From: Monocercomonoides exilis
Lineage: Eukaryota; Preaxostyla; Oxymonadida; Polymastigidae
Direction of reading: 5' to 3'
Length of the DNA: 64,000 nt
NCBI GenBank assembly: GCA_001643675.2
Contig: LSRY02000025.1
Coordinates: 994,001-1,058,000, forward strand
The notes under the pieces are model-generated. The model was not told the DNA's origin. It saw only the letters and a list, made by a program, of their open reading frames with translations, and searched no databases. Below, piece after piece: positions 31,131-42,816 of this stretch. Position 1 is the first letter of the stretch; the number at the start of each line of letters is the position of its first letter. The position numbers were made by a program, and so were the translations under genes.

Positions 31131-31705
31131 CAATAATTGATTTTTGAGTATTTTGCAAATTGATAATAAAAACATACTTTGTCAAAAATGAACAAGAATT
31201 AATATAGTCACATTGAATAGTCTTTCTGTTTGTTTCATCAAAAATTGTCTATGTGCCAAACAAAATTACCAGTTTCTAAATAAATAGGTCAAAATTCTTA
31301 TATTAATGAAAAATAACAACGATTTGTAACAAACCTTTTATACAGCTTTGTCATTACAAGTCAGACGTCCTCACATATTAAATATATAGAATGACTGAAA
31401 AAAAATAAGAAAAATCTTCGAAGACAGTGCGTGGGAAACAATTCATTTCACACAACACTTCATCCCAAATAAAAAATATGTTAAAAAACAAATTATTACC
31501 AACTTTTTCCACTAACAGATTTTCAAAAAAAGCATCAGACATGTTTATTATTGTTATTTATTCACATTGAGCAAAATAGATCATGGTATTCTTAATGGCG
31601 CCATTAATAATAATTTGTATTTTTTATGATCAAAAATTTCAAAAATTTTTCAAAATTTTTTATTTTTGTTTCATTTAATTTGTGAATATTATTGCTTTAT
31701 TAATG
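31131..31705. repeat. 575-bp terminal inverted repeat, left
   Basis: Reverse complement of 34733-35307 and 43679-44253. It matches the internal copy essentially exactly; against the right end there are several differences around 31290-31310 (for example in the ATTAATATAAG block). Confidence 0.9.
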
Positions 31706-32065
31706 TTAAAAAAGTCATATGAATGTTGTTAATTAATTATTAAAACTTTTTTTTAATGTGATATCAAAATTAATATAAATAATATTTGTTAGAAATTTAA
31801 ATATTTTTTTTTTTGAAGTATTTGAAATTTTTTTTTTAATTATCAAATAATGAGAAAGCAATATGAGTTGTTAATTATTTTTTCCGCAATGAAAAAAAAT
31901 TTAGAAATTTTCATTAAACTTTGAATATTTTTTTTATTGTATCTTATTTTATATTTGTTCAAAAATAGATAAACATTATTTATTTTTTTATGTTCAATTT
32001 TTTATTGGTCAGAAATTTAACATATTTAGTTGAATTTGATTTTTATTATTTTTTTTTATTGTTTT
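31706..32065. other. AT-rich leader of the first USP gene
   Basis: Very AT-rich, no ORF of note. Probably promoter and 5' UTR of the gene starting at 32066. Confidence 0.4.
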
Positions 32066-34583
32066 ATGAGTTCCATTTCTCATAAAAAAATTCCCATATA
32101 TTGCAATTTCATTGACTGGATCGGTTTATCGACAATGTTGTCAGCTAAAAGGGTTCATAATGGATTGGAATTTAGAAGCCTGCAGAAGGATATGGTCCAA
32201 CTCACAAATTTTTTTCAAAAAATGTCACTCTCTCACGCAGAAATGGTTTCATTTATGTTTTTCCAACAAACACAAGTAGGAAGGCAACTTTTCGAAAGTT
32301 TATTAAAATCATTTAATGGCGTGTCTTTCTTAAACAATGTTTTATTTATGTAATTTTTCTTTATTCAATGTTTTTTTAAATATTCTTTTTTTATTTATAA
32401 ATATTTATTATTATTATTTTTTTATTTTGCAATATGAAGATCCACTGAAACGAACCATAAAAGAGCTGAGTCATGTTTTCAATAGCCTCTCCTATGAATT
32501 ACAAAGTGAAATGCTGTTGATTCTGACAAAAGAATTCTCTCAGCAGACACTAAGCCAAGAGTTTGGGTTTGTAATAAAACCAGCGCCTTTTCGAGCATCC
32601 TTTTTCGATCAAAAGAAAGAAATTTCAACAGAAAGAACACCGCCAATGAAAAGGAAACAACGTCCTTCTTAACGTGATTCTTCAAAATCATATTTTGGAT
32701 ATCTTGGAGCCGAAAATGAAAAAATTGAAACAATAGAAATGGATATGGAAGATTCAGAAGATTGCATTTCACTCAATTACACTCCGAAATCATCTTCATT
32801 ATCACCATCAACTTCAACATTATCATCATTCTCATCTTCCTCAATCAACCCTCTCTCCTTTCCATCTCCTTTTATGTTTTCTGCTTTTCCTCCATCAGAA
32901 AAATCAATTCCATCATCTTCTTCACCTTTCCCATCATTCTCATCTCCTTCCTCCTCCTCATTCCCATCGACTTCATTTTCTTCCTCATCCTTCCCTTCTG
33001 CTTCAAATTTATCCTCTTTCCATCCTTTGAATATGGCTTCTCCATCTTCATTTAAATCTTCTTCCTCTCCATCATTTCCATCTTCTTCTTTCCCACTAAC
33101 TCTTTCGAATATTCATCCTTCAACAGTTTCATCCGCATCCTCATCTGCTTCCTTTCCTGCTTCCCCCTCTTCCTCATCCTCTTTGTCTTCTTCTCTTTCT
33201 CCTTTTCCTTCCCCTTCCACTTCTCCTTCTCCTCCATCTTACTCCTCTCCTTCCTCTCTCTCATCCTCCTCTTCCTCTTCCTCTCCTTTATTTTCATCCT
33301 CTCCTACTCCTTCTCCTCCATCTCACTCCTCTCCTTCCTCTTCCTCCTCCTCCTCTTCTTCTTGTTCTTCTTGTTCTTGTTCTTCTTCCTCCTCCTCCCC
33401 TTCCTCTCCCTCTTTAACTTTGTCAACTTCATCACCCTTAGAGTCAGAGTTAGCAACACTCTTTCACAGCAAAAAGAAAATATCTTCAAATGAAGATGAC
33501 GATATGGAATCCAATTCAAAAAACCCTTCAAGAACTGACACAGTTTATCTGATGTTTGCACCAATTGAGAGATTTATCGACTGTTTATCAATGCATGTGA
33601 TGGATGGTGATGTGGGTTCAAGATCTTGTGTTTACAAATACAAAATTTCGAAAAGAGGATTGAGGAATCTGGGAAAGACTTGTTCATTCAGTTCATTATG
33701 TCAATGTTTTGCATCTCTGGATTTGGGAAGGAGCTTTTCGAGCAAAAGAAACTTGACAGATCGACAATCGCTTCAATTGGTTCTGCAATGTTTGAGTGGG
33801 TGTGATTTTCAGAAATTCTTTTGGGGAACGAAGAGAATGATTCAGATGTATGAGAATAATTTTGGACCATTGATGGAACCTAAAGGTTCTCTTTCAACAT
33901 ATGAAAAATTTCTGGAGTTATTGTCGGAGGAGGATGATGGTGTTATTAAAAAGTTTCAACTTCATAGTCACAAGTTTATGAAATGTCAGTCATGTAATCA
34001 ATTGACTTCAAAGCCAAGGGGAATCACGTTGGAGGTGCCAATATCAAACGCTGATATTGTTGAAGGTTTAAATTCTTATTTTTCTGTCGTGAAAGAGGAG
34101 GAGGATCAAATGAAACAGGTGTGTGGAAAATGTTTAGCTGGAAGAATTGAATTGAAATGGATCAGGCTTGATGCTTTTCCCTGTGTTTTGTGTGTGTTTC
34201 ATAACAATCTGACACCTTCATCAGTCAATCCCCCTCCAACTCAACTGTTTGTTGCTGAAAAAGGAAATGGCCCTTTTGATATCTGCTTTTTTGATCCTTT
34301 GAAAGCAAAAACTTCCCTGAAATTCTTCTCTGACAATAATATGATTGCAGCAAAATATCAGCTTTGTGGAACTGTGATTCATTCAACATCAAAATTCAAA
34401 GATGGACATTTCATTGCAGTTGTGAAGGATAAAAAGCATTTGATTGAAGAGAAAAGCATTTTCTTTGAATGCGACGATGAGGTTGTTTCACTGCTAGCAT
34501 TTGATAAATGGAATCAGTATTGGAAAAATTTATCATTGGAAGGATGGAAGTCAGGATTAACATTTTATCAACTTATTGAATAA
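32066..34583 (+). CDS. Element-encoded ubiquitin-specific protease-like protein (USP-1)
   Basis: Two exons, 32066-32318 and 32440-34583, joined by a GC-AG intron (GCGTGTC...ATGAAG) at the same phase-1 position as the first intron of the second USP gene. After joining, one UAA (32670-32672) lies in frame between MKRKQRPS and RDSSKSYFGYLGAENEK. A small N-terminal helical domain is shared with the other gene. A Ser/Pro-rich region of about 220 residues follows, then a peptidase C19 core: Cys box GLRNLGKTCSFSSLCQCF (Asn-Lys instead of Asn-Asn before the Thr-Cys), zinc-type pairs KCQSCNQL and VCGKCLAG, His box FKDGHFIAVVKDKKH and FECDDEVV. It would remove ubiquitin or act as a ubiquitin-binding scaffold. 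It ends LTFYQLIE-UAA where USP domains usually end, and what follows is noncoding-like. There is no transposase part in this copy. Confidence 0.8.
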
Positions 34584-34732
34584 ATATTTATTTTTTTTGT
34601 ATTTTTTTTTCATTTTTAATTAACATTTTTAATAAAAAAAATACCAATAAAATATTTCTTTGAATAAAATTAATTTTTTCACCTTTAATCAAACAATAAA
34701 AAAATCAAAACCAATTTCTGATGAAATGTTTG
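34584..34732. other. 3' flank of USP-1
   Basis: AT-rich; from about 34676 it matches 43622-43678, the sequence just inside the right terminal repeat, so the two units share more than the 575-bp end. Confidence 0.6.
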
Positions 34733-35307
34733 CATTAATAAAGCAATAATATTCACAAATTAAATGAAACAAAAATAAAAAATTTTGAAAAATTTTTGAA
34801 ATTTTTGATCATAAAAAATACAAATTATTATTAATGGCGCCATTAAGAATACCATGATCTATTTTGCTCAATGTGAATAAATAACAATAATAAACATGTC
34901 TGATGCTTTTTTTGAAAATCTGTTAGTGGAAAAAGTTGGTAATAATTTGTTTTTTAACATATTTTTTATTTGGGATGAAGTGTTGTGTGAAATGAATTGT
35001 TTCCCACGCACTGTCTTCGAAGATTTTTCTTATTTTTTTTCAGTCATTCTATATATTTAATATGTGAGGACGTCTGACTTGTAATGACAAAGCTGTATAA
35101 AAGGTTTGTTACAAATCGTTGTTATTTTTCATTAATATAAGAATTTTGACCTATTTATTTAGAAACTGGTAATTTTGTTTGGCACATAGACAATTTTTGA
35201 TGAAACAAACAGAAAGACTATTCAATGTGACTATATTAATTCTTGTTCATTTTTGACAAAGTATGTTTTTATTATCAATTTGCAAAATACTCAAAAATCA
35301 ATTATTG
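34733..35307. repeat. 575-bp inverted repeat, internal copy
   Basis: Inverted relative to 31131-31705, same orientation as 43679-44253. It ends at CAATTATTG and is followed by TCTTTT rather than TA, so it is an element end without the expected flank, pointing to rearrangement or a nested or tandem origin. Confidence 0.9.
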
Positions 35308-35699
35308 TCTTTTTTTAAGTGACTGAAGTGATGACAAGAAGATGAATGAAGCTATTAAACATAATATAAATAAATATATCATTTCGAGAAAAATTAGAAA
35401 GGCTTATTGAAATGTTTCGTGTTGTTTGCCTTTTCATTAACTGTTTTAAATTATTTTATTTAACTTTTGAGTATATTCAATAATGATGCTCATTACTGTT
35501 CATCTGCAATTAAATAATGTTCAACCTCAATTCCATCATTCATTCAGAACCAACTGATGAGAGTTCTCGACAACAATATGTATTTATCTCTTGTCTCTTC
35601 AGCATCCTCCTCCTCTTCTTCTTCCCCTTCTTCTTTATTGACTGATCTGTCAATTTGACCGCTTAACGGAGCCATTTTTGCAAGAACACATGAAAAAAT
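35308..35699. other. Spacer inside the composite element
   Basis: AT-rich with a short acidic minus-strand ORF (EEGEEEEEEDAEETRDKY at about 35600) that is more likely a shadow of a TTC/TCC-rich repeat. No gene supported. Confidence 0.4.
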
Positions 35700-37590
35700 C
35701 AAATACTTTTTTCGCCCAGTTCTTCGCATGTTGAACGCATGTAGTTCTGTATTTGTGGTTGAAACAGACAATCAAAAAACAAGTGGATGCTTGGAGAAAT
35801 TTACTGATGCTGGAGACATCAACAGACCATCGCAGTCAGTTCGCATTGCTCCCGCCTGTTTCTTTAATTTTTCGGATAAAGAAGAAGAGCAAGATACCAG
35901 CGAAATGCGACGAATGCAGTCGAAAAGCAAGATAACTGCATTGTGTGTGGTGACTGGCCTGAGGATCCTTCCCTCTGCAGCTGTTGTGGATGTGCACCGC
36001 CACAACACGGAGAAGGCGATTCTGTGGAAAGAACTGTCTTTGAACCAGTTGAACCACACGTTTGCCCACGAGCTCACTCCAGCCGACGAGACATTCAACC
36101 GCAACGATGGGCTGCTCTTCACAGAGGCTGGCATGCGCCTGCTGCTGGATCTGTTGCATTTTCCTTTCAATTTAGGTACCAATCCGCTGCTATATAAAGA
36201 CACAGAGGTGTTTGTGTGTGTGTGCAAAGCAACATGAAAATATCCTATTGATTAGCAAACACACAATTTTGCAAATTTTAATGTGAGAGTGGAGTATTGA
36301 GTGGAGGAAGAAAATATGAGGAAGGGGATGATGCATCAGATGGGAGGGATGGGTCTGGGTGGAAATGGAGGTGGAGGAGCAAGTGGAGGAGAAGGAGGAG
36401 GACAAAATGATAACAATGGAGGAGATGGAAGTTGTGGAAATCAAGGAGAAAACAAATGAGAATGAATATGTCCCATTTCAATAGATCCACGCGAGGGACA
36501 TCTTGAAACCGGAGAAGAACGTGTGAATAGATTTTCATGTGACAGCCACAGCAAGTGTATTCATCAAGCTTCGTTCATCTGAAAGCATCTGGGAGGAGGG
36601 AAGCACGCGGTGAAGAAGATTGCATGCCAGATGCTAATTCAAATCAAAGCACGTGTTGGGTTTGAGAGCGAGCGAGAAGAAGAAGAAACGGAAATGCATT
36701 TACTGGAATAAATAACCCATCGGCGAGGTGGATGCACCAATGCAGTCGATCGTGATGCGGAACAAAGGTGGGACGAGCATCGACAACTGACTCGATCTGA
36801 CTGATGAAGAGCGGCTGAGTTTTTCCACATCTGAATATTCACTGTTTGAATAACTTTTCACGACAGGGATTGTGCAAGCGCATGAAATGTGGAAAACAAA
36901 TTGTTTCTTCCGTCCGCTGATGCAAAGAGGTTATTTGGAAAGGATTCCGATCAATCTGGGAAGCAGGTGCAGCTCGATGAGTGTGATGAACGCGAATGTT
37001 GGAATAGGAGGAGCAGTTTGAGGAGATGGGAATGTGAATGGAACGAATCATTCACCATCATCGAACAATGGAATAGTGATGGGAATTGGTGGAGCACAAG
37101 GAGGAGCACAAGGAGCAGCCGGAGGAGGAAGTGATGGAACAGAAGGAATAACTCACATGGAAACAGTTCTGCAAGCGCTGCTGGAAGGCGACGGTTTCAT
37201 CGCGAAGGAAGGAGCAGAGCCACTTGTGGATGAGAAAAAGACAGCAACTCCATGTTCCTCTTTCTCAACTTCCTGGCCAGTTATGCTTATTGTCACATGA
37301 GCGAATTGGCTTTGGGGGTGTGGCAGGTGGGAGCATCGAGCTGAGGCTGGTGTGTCTGGTGTGTCTGCGTGCGAGGATCACCCTGCATTGCAGAAGAGGG
37401 CGTGTGAGAAAGGAGAGAAGAGAGAAATTATATTAGATACAGAAGAGAGTCGTCCACTGATCAAGTCGGATGCTTCGATAATTTGGCCGATTGGAGGAAA
37501 GAGGACAAAAGGAGAGAAATGCGTATGTGTGTTGTTCAGTCGCATGTTCTTAAAGGCTGTTCAAGTTGAAGAAATTTCATTTCAATGAAT
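35700..37590 (+). pseudogene. Degenerate Cys-rich and Gly-rich gene carried in the element
   Basis: Pieces in several frames: IPAKCDECSRKA, then one frame over DNCIVCGDWPEDPSLCSCCG (a likely zinc-binding cluster with a one-base step near 35933), then AILWKELSLNQLNHTFAHEL and DGLLFTEAGMRLLLDLLHFP; a Gly-rich stretch MGGMGLGGNGGGGASGGEGG (36320-36460) ending at UGA; MGIGGAQGGAQGAAGGGSDG and THMETVLQALLEGDGFIAKE (37080-37210); then FLNFLASYAYCHMSELALG and LDTEESRPLIKSDASIIWPI. This looks like one larger protein broken by indels and at least one UGA. I do not recognise it. Its GC content is above that of the surrounding element, so it may be captured host sequence. Confidence 0.4.
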
Positions 37591-38261
37591 TATCACTATC
37601 GTTATCTTCACATTTTCAATCTCAAATTGTTATTATCTTTTTCAAATGTGAATGAAGTCGGTGGTGAAATTACAAAAAAAGCGAAGCAGAAATGGATGAT
37701 TATTGGCATTAGGAGAAAAATGTGATCAAAAAGAGGATATATGTGTTTTGATTGTGATCGATGAATAATTATGTGAAAAAGAAAATAAAAGAAGATTTGT
37801 GAAATGAAACAAAGAAAAAATTAAAATTGTTTATTTATAGTTATTGTTTCATCTCGGATATTTCAAAAAGAAAATAAATAAATAATTGTTGATGTTCAAA
37901 CAATAATCAAACTTATTATTTTTATTTGTTCATCAGTTAAACAAATAATCTCTATTCAACACATCTGTGCAGTATTTAAAAATTTATATATCTCTCTTTT
38001 TTTTTATTATTATTTTCTCATTTCAGAATTTTTTATTTAGAAATAATTTTTTTTATTTCTATTTGTTATCAAAACTAATTTATTTTGATGGTTCGTTTCA
38101 TTTTTTTTGATTTATTTTGCATGAAAAAAAATATTTAATAATAAAAACGAACTTTTACAAAAAAATAAGTTAATCAATTCGAATTGAAAAAAAAAAAAAA
38201 TATATTCGAAGGTTTATTTTTTATTTCATTTTTTAAAAAAATAAAAAAAATTCCAATTCAC
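37591..38261. other. AT-rich spacer
   Basis: No gene seen. Long A and T runs only. Confidence 0.5.
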
Positions 38262-38700
38262 ATAGTTCAAAAACATCTGCATCATTTTATTTTTCCAAAT
38301 AAAAATAATCACAAAAATGATGACTAGCTCAAATGAGAAGTGTGATCAGTCACTAACAGATATATGAAAAAATGAGTATGATTAATCATTTCGATGCAGA
38401 TGATCAGTATTTGACAAAAACAAGAAGGAAAAATTTTGCAAGAGGGAAAGTTTTTAGAAAAAAAAGAAACATAATGATAGATCAAAATTTCGATCATTCT
38501 TTTTCTAATAACTTTCCCTCTTGCAAAATTTTTCCTTCTTGTTTTTGGCAAATACTGATCATCTGCATCGAAATGATTAATCATACTCATTTTTTCATAT
38601 ATCTGTTAGTGACTGATCACACTTCTCATTTGAGCTTGTCATCATTTTTGTGATTATTTTTATTTGGAAAAATAAAATGATGCAGATGTTTTTGAACTAT
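38262..38700. mobile_element. Foldback element upstream of the USP-DDE gene
   Basis: An imperfect palindrome of two arms of about 200 bp (38262-38462 and 38505-38700) with a short centre. The outer end is ATAGTTCAAAAACATCTGC and its complement. Unrelated in sequence to the foldback at 4800-5449. It ends about 130 bases before the ATG at 38828, so it may supply or disturb promoter sequence. Confidence 0.8.
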
Positions 38701-38827
38701 ATAAAGTTATTAGTCATTTTCGAAAAAATATTTATTTCTAAAAAAACAAAAAATAAAGAAAAATCCCGAGTTGTCATTTTTTTATTAATTGATAATAATT
38801 CCATAATAAATTGTAATAATCACTAAA

Positions 38828-41800
38828 ATGTCATTTTCAAAACAGGAGCCAACTCTAAATTCACGATGCAACGTTCTATGGAAAGAAATACAACGCATCG
38901 GTGGAGATGACGTTGATTCATTGCTCGTCTATTTGTTTTACAACTACAGAAAATCATCTTCAGTAATTAATGATTTACTGAAGTCCTTGAATGGTTTGGA
39001 CTTCAAAATTTTTTGATTGTTAATAACTTTAATTTATCTATTATTATATTCATTTATTATTAATATTTATTTTTTTGTTATTTAAAAAACTTAGAATATT
39101 ACGAAATACTTCTGAAAGATCTCTCAGTTGTGTACAAGTACGCACAATTACACACGCAAACGATGATCCTACAAGCACTGACGCGCAACGCATCATTATC
39201 TGAGCTTCTGGACTATGGATTTGACATTACTGAAGGAAAGTATAATTATGCAAAACAAACTCTTACAAAAAACCAAGGATTTTTAATACCAGCACAATTG
39301 CCTCACCCACCATCATGTAAAAGTGGTTTGTATTAAATTTTATAATGATTTCTTTTTTTACTGTTTTTTTATTTTTTCAATTATTTTTTTTATTTTTTTT
39401 TTAAGGTCTTAATGAACAAGATTGGGAAAAGGGCAACAATTGGATGTTGGCCCATTCCACAGAAGCATCAACGTCATTGCAATCAGCCAAGAAAAAACCA
39501 AAAAAGGTTCCAGATTACGCACAGTTCATAGAGGAATCTGCATGGGATGATATTATTATTACAGAAAAAAATAATTCAAACAAAAAACAATCTTCGTCAT
39601 CGAAAAAAACAAATCAAAGCAGCAACAATGCCAATGTCATTCCATCTGTGAAACCTTCTTCTACAAATAATACACCTTCTCAAACAGTAAACAATCCAAT
39701 CAGCACTCCACTTCGTGCTGAAAGAAAGACAATAAGAATTAAACAAAAAAATTCATTTCATCATCGTCATTCTTCTCCATCACTGATTCCTATTCACAAA
39801 CTTTACAAAGAAAAAACTTCATCATCATTTTCATCATCCTCATCTTCATCATCTTCATCTTCTTCTTCATCATCATCGTCTTCTTCATCATCATCATCAT
39901 CATCATCCTCATCATCCTCATCATCATCATCAATTAGAAAGAAAAAGAAAGAAATAGATAATACTCCTCCAACAGACAAAGTTTCATCATCCTTTAGCAA
40001 CGAAAATATGTGGATTAGTGGTCAATTGATTGAATATGCCACTTCTCCCACTCTTATTCCTCCACAGGCATTTCAAAATCTTCTCTCAACATTTCCAAAA
40101 AATAATGACATTTCAATTACTCCATCACAATCACCTCAATCAAATCAAAACGAATTAACAAACAATAATAGATCATTAAAAAACATTTCAAATAACAACA
40201 CAATGAATCTTCATCCTTCTAATCCGTTAACATCTCCATTTCCTTCATCACATTCACAAAACTTAACAAACATAACAAACACTAGTTTTAAAGGATTAAT
40301 CAATTTAGGCAACACATGTTATCTTGCCTCTCTTCTTCAGTGTTTTTCTTCAATCACTTCACAAAAACCATCAATCATTTCAAAAACACGCTCAAAACAA
40401 ACATTATCATTTCAAATGATGAGTATTTGCAATCAAATCCTCAAAGATGGGAAAAAAGTACATTCATGGATCCCATCAATTGTTAGCAAATGGGAAAATT
40501 TTTGCAGATACGGAAGCAAACAGCAGCAGAATGTGTCAGAGGCATTCGATAATCTTCATAGACTTTTCGAAAAAGATGGATTGATAAAGAAAGATTGCTT
40601 CTGTCCTATTTTGATTTCTCATTTCAAATGTTTTAAATGTCAAAAACTCACATCACACATCGACAACATCAACAATAGCATAATCATCAATTCTTCATCT
40701 ACTCACAATGGTTTATCTTCTTTGTTTTCAACTGAAATACTAGATAGAAAAAATTGTGTATATTGTGAAGAGTGCAAAGAAAAATGCTGCACTGCAAGGT
40801 GGGAAGAAATGATTTCATTTCCAGACGTACTTGCCCTCTCCCATGAATATACTGATCCTGCAAGTTCTCCACCTTCTCGAACGCTTCTTATCGAGACTGA
40901 TATGTCGAACAAACGTTCATTTTGCAAAGGATATGCAAATGAAAAAGATTCAACATTTCACAACAATAAAGAAACAACATTCTATCATTTCATTGGTCAA
41001 GTTCTTCACAAACAGTTTGATAACAGTAATGGTCATTACATTGCTGTTGTGGAAAGAAAGAAAGGAATTAGAAAGATGTGGATCACCTGTAACGATGATG
41101 ATATTAAACAATTTGATAGTGACAATTGGACTAAGACTTGGAAAGAACTTTACGCACAGGGTTACACTCCTTCACTTTCATTCTACGTAAAAGAAAACTC
41201 ACTATCTACGCATCCAACTATTCAATTTGGTGGTTCCTCTATTTCTTCCTCCTCTTCTCAATCTTTAAATATCAACAACACAAACACAGACACAACTCCA
41301 TCATCATCGTTTATCACACCACCACATCATTCTTCTTCCATTCCACAACTTTCTTCATCAATAACAACTAACTATGGATTGGAAGCACTAAAAGAAAGAA
41401 GAAAGAAAACGGGCATCTTTTCTCCCAATGAAAAGAGATTAATCTTCAAGCCCAAGACTAAATTATGGAAAGAGTTTACAGATGAAACAAACATCAAAGT
41501 TTCTTTGTCACACTTTTACAAACTCACAACCAACTTCTCCAAAGCAAAAAGGCGCACAGACCTCTGCGGCATGTGTGAGAAGTTGAACTATCTTGAGAAC
41601 AAATTAAAGTCATCTCAAAACAAAAATGGACTTTCTTCTACCGAGTTTCATACACTCAAACTTCTTCGACAACATCGTCTTGTTGCAGAAATGCAACGCA
41701 AACACTATCAATCAACTGTTGATAATTTGAAAGAGGGAGAAGCAGTCTTCGTCTTCGACTTCAAAGAGAAATGGAAACTCCCCATCAGAAAAAATCAACT

Positions 41801-42731
41801 TCAACAGGAATTCTTCGACTATCAACAAGTCTCTCAATTTTCAATCATCTCTCTTCAAAAAATTAATAATCAACTTGTTTAACGAACATTCAACTTCTTC
41901 TCCGACTGCCTCTCAAATGATCACAGATTTGTTATTGAGTGTCTGGAATCTGTGATCAAAAGACACTTCTTCACAGACACTCACACTTTTAAGTTCTTCT
42001 GCGATTCAGGTCCACACAACAGAAATCGCTTCCTTCTTCACTTCATCCTCTCCAAACAATCAAAACTTCTTAAAAAGAAAAACACTCAACTCAATTTTTT
42101 CGCTGAGCACCACGGAAAGAATATATGTGATAGTGAATTTGGTGCATTAGTTAATTCAATCGACAACAATCTATCAACTGAACACATCACTACACTTCAT
42201 GACTTAATCAACTTCTTCGAAAACAATATGAATGTTTCAACATCTGTTTCATCATCTTCACAATTGAATATTTTTGAATCATCCTCATCAAACAACTCCC
42301 CATCGTCAACATCTATCAAGGAGTGTGTGCATGAGAGGTACTTTGAAGAGTATGTACCATCTCAGCAAATTTCATGGCCATCACTGTCAGTCCCTCACAT
42401 GAAGGACTATTTATACTTTGAGCGCAAGGGCTCATTTGTCTGCGCATCTGCTGATGGATATCTTCCTCAACGCTCTCTGGTTGCCCTCGAATTTTCGACA
42501 ATGAAAGAAAAGGTTCAACGTTCAAGAAAGTCATTTCACTCTGATATCACATCATCTAACTCTTCTCTTCTTTCTCAATCTTCTCAAGATCTTCTTTCAA
42601 GAAGATTTGAGCTTCTTCTTAACTCTTCATCTTTAAATGAATCTCAAAATTGTATTAATAGTGTCCCTTTTTAAGAAACTAGTTGTTGTGTATGCTTAGC
42701 TAGCACTCTATCGGAAGGGTGCTGGACATGA
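38828..42731 (+). CDS. USP-DDE transposase fusion protein (USP-2)
   Basis: Three exons with matching phases: 38828-38993, 39095-39325, 39406 onward (introns of 101 and 80 bases, GTTTG...TTAG and GTTTG...TAAG). Residues 1-132 form a small helical domain shared with USP-1. A Lys/Ser/Asn-rich linker with a run of over 40 Ser follows. The peptidase C19 core has GLINLGNTCYLASLLQ (Cys about 437), zinc pairs CFKCQKL and CVYCEECKEKC, and NGHYIAVVERKK (His about 676) with ITCNDDDIKQF. The C-terminal half resembles DDE transposases of fungi and animals with VFDFKEKWKLPI (Asp about 917), FFCDSGPHNRN (Asp about 999) and FFAEHHGKNICDSEF (Glu about 1033, His-His-Gly-Lys and Cys-Asp motif). One UAA (41880-41882, residue 958) lies in frame between NNQLV and RTFNFFSDC. 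The next UAA is at 42672, then UGA at 42729. All catalytic residues are present, so activity is plausible. Confidence 0.8.
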
Positions 42732-42816
42732 CTGTTCGTATTAGATATTGCAGCCCGAAGGCGGCAATATCCGGACCTGGATACGACGAACAGCCTCCCA
42801 GGTACACAATAGTTAG
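42679..42816. ncRNA. Candidate structured RNA at the 3' end of the fusion gene
   Basis: A GC-rich island of about 138 bases in AT-rich DNA that folds almost completely: an outer stem (AACTA...TTGTGTA with TACACAATAGTT, 12 pairs and a 4-base bulge), a hairpin AGCACTC/GGGTGCT with an 8-base loop, a long stem CTGTTCGTAT with ATACGACGAACAG, and inside it ATATTGCAGCC-CGAA-GGCGGCAATAT with a tetraloop. CCTGG near 42778 can also pair with CCAGG near 42798, giving a possible pseudoknot. It does not match the conserved core of hammerhead, twister or HDV-type ribozymes as I know them, nor a tRNA or 5S rRNA. It overlaps the last codons if UAA 42672 is read through. Strand is unknown. Confidence 0.5.

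Noticed and set aside
39822-39936. TCA/TCT microsatellite as a separate repeat feature
   Set aside because: It encodes the poly-Ser linker of the USP-DDE protein and is part of the gene.
42679-42816. HDV-like, hammerhead or twister ribozyme identity for the folded island
   Set aside because: On the minus strand the order of helices resembles the HDV nested pseudoknot but helix P3 has no room; hammerhead core CTGATGA...GAAA and twister core motifs are absent. Kept only as an unassigned structured RNA.
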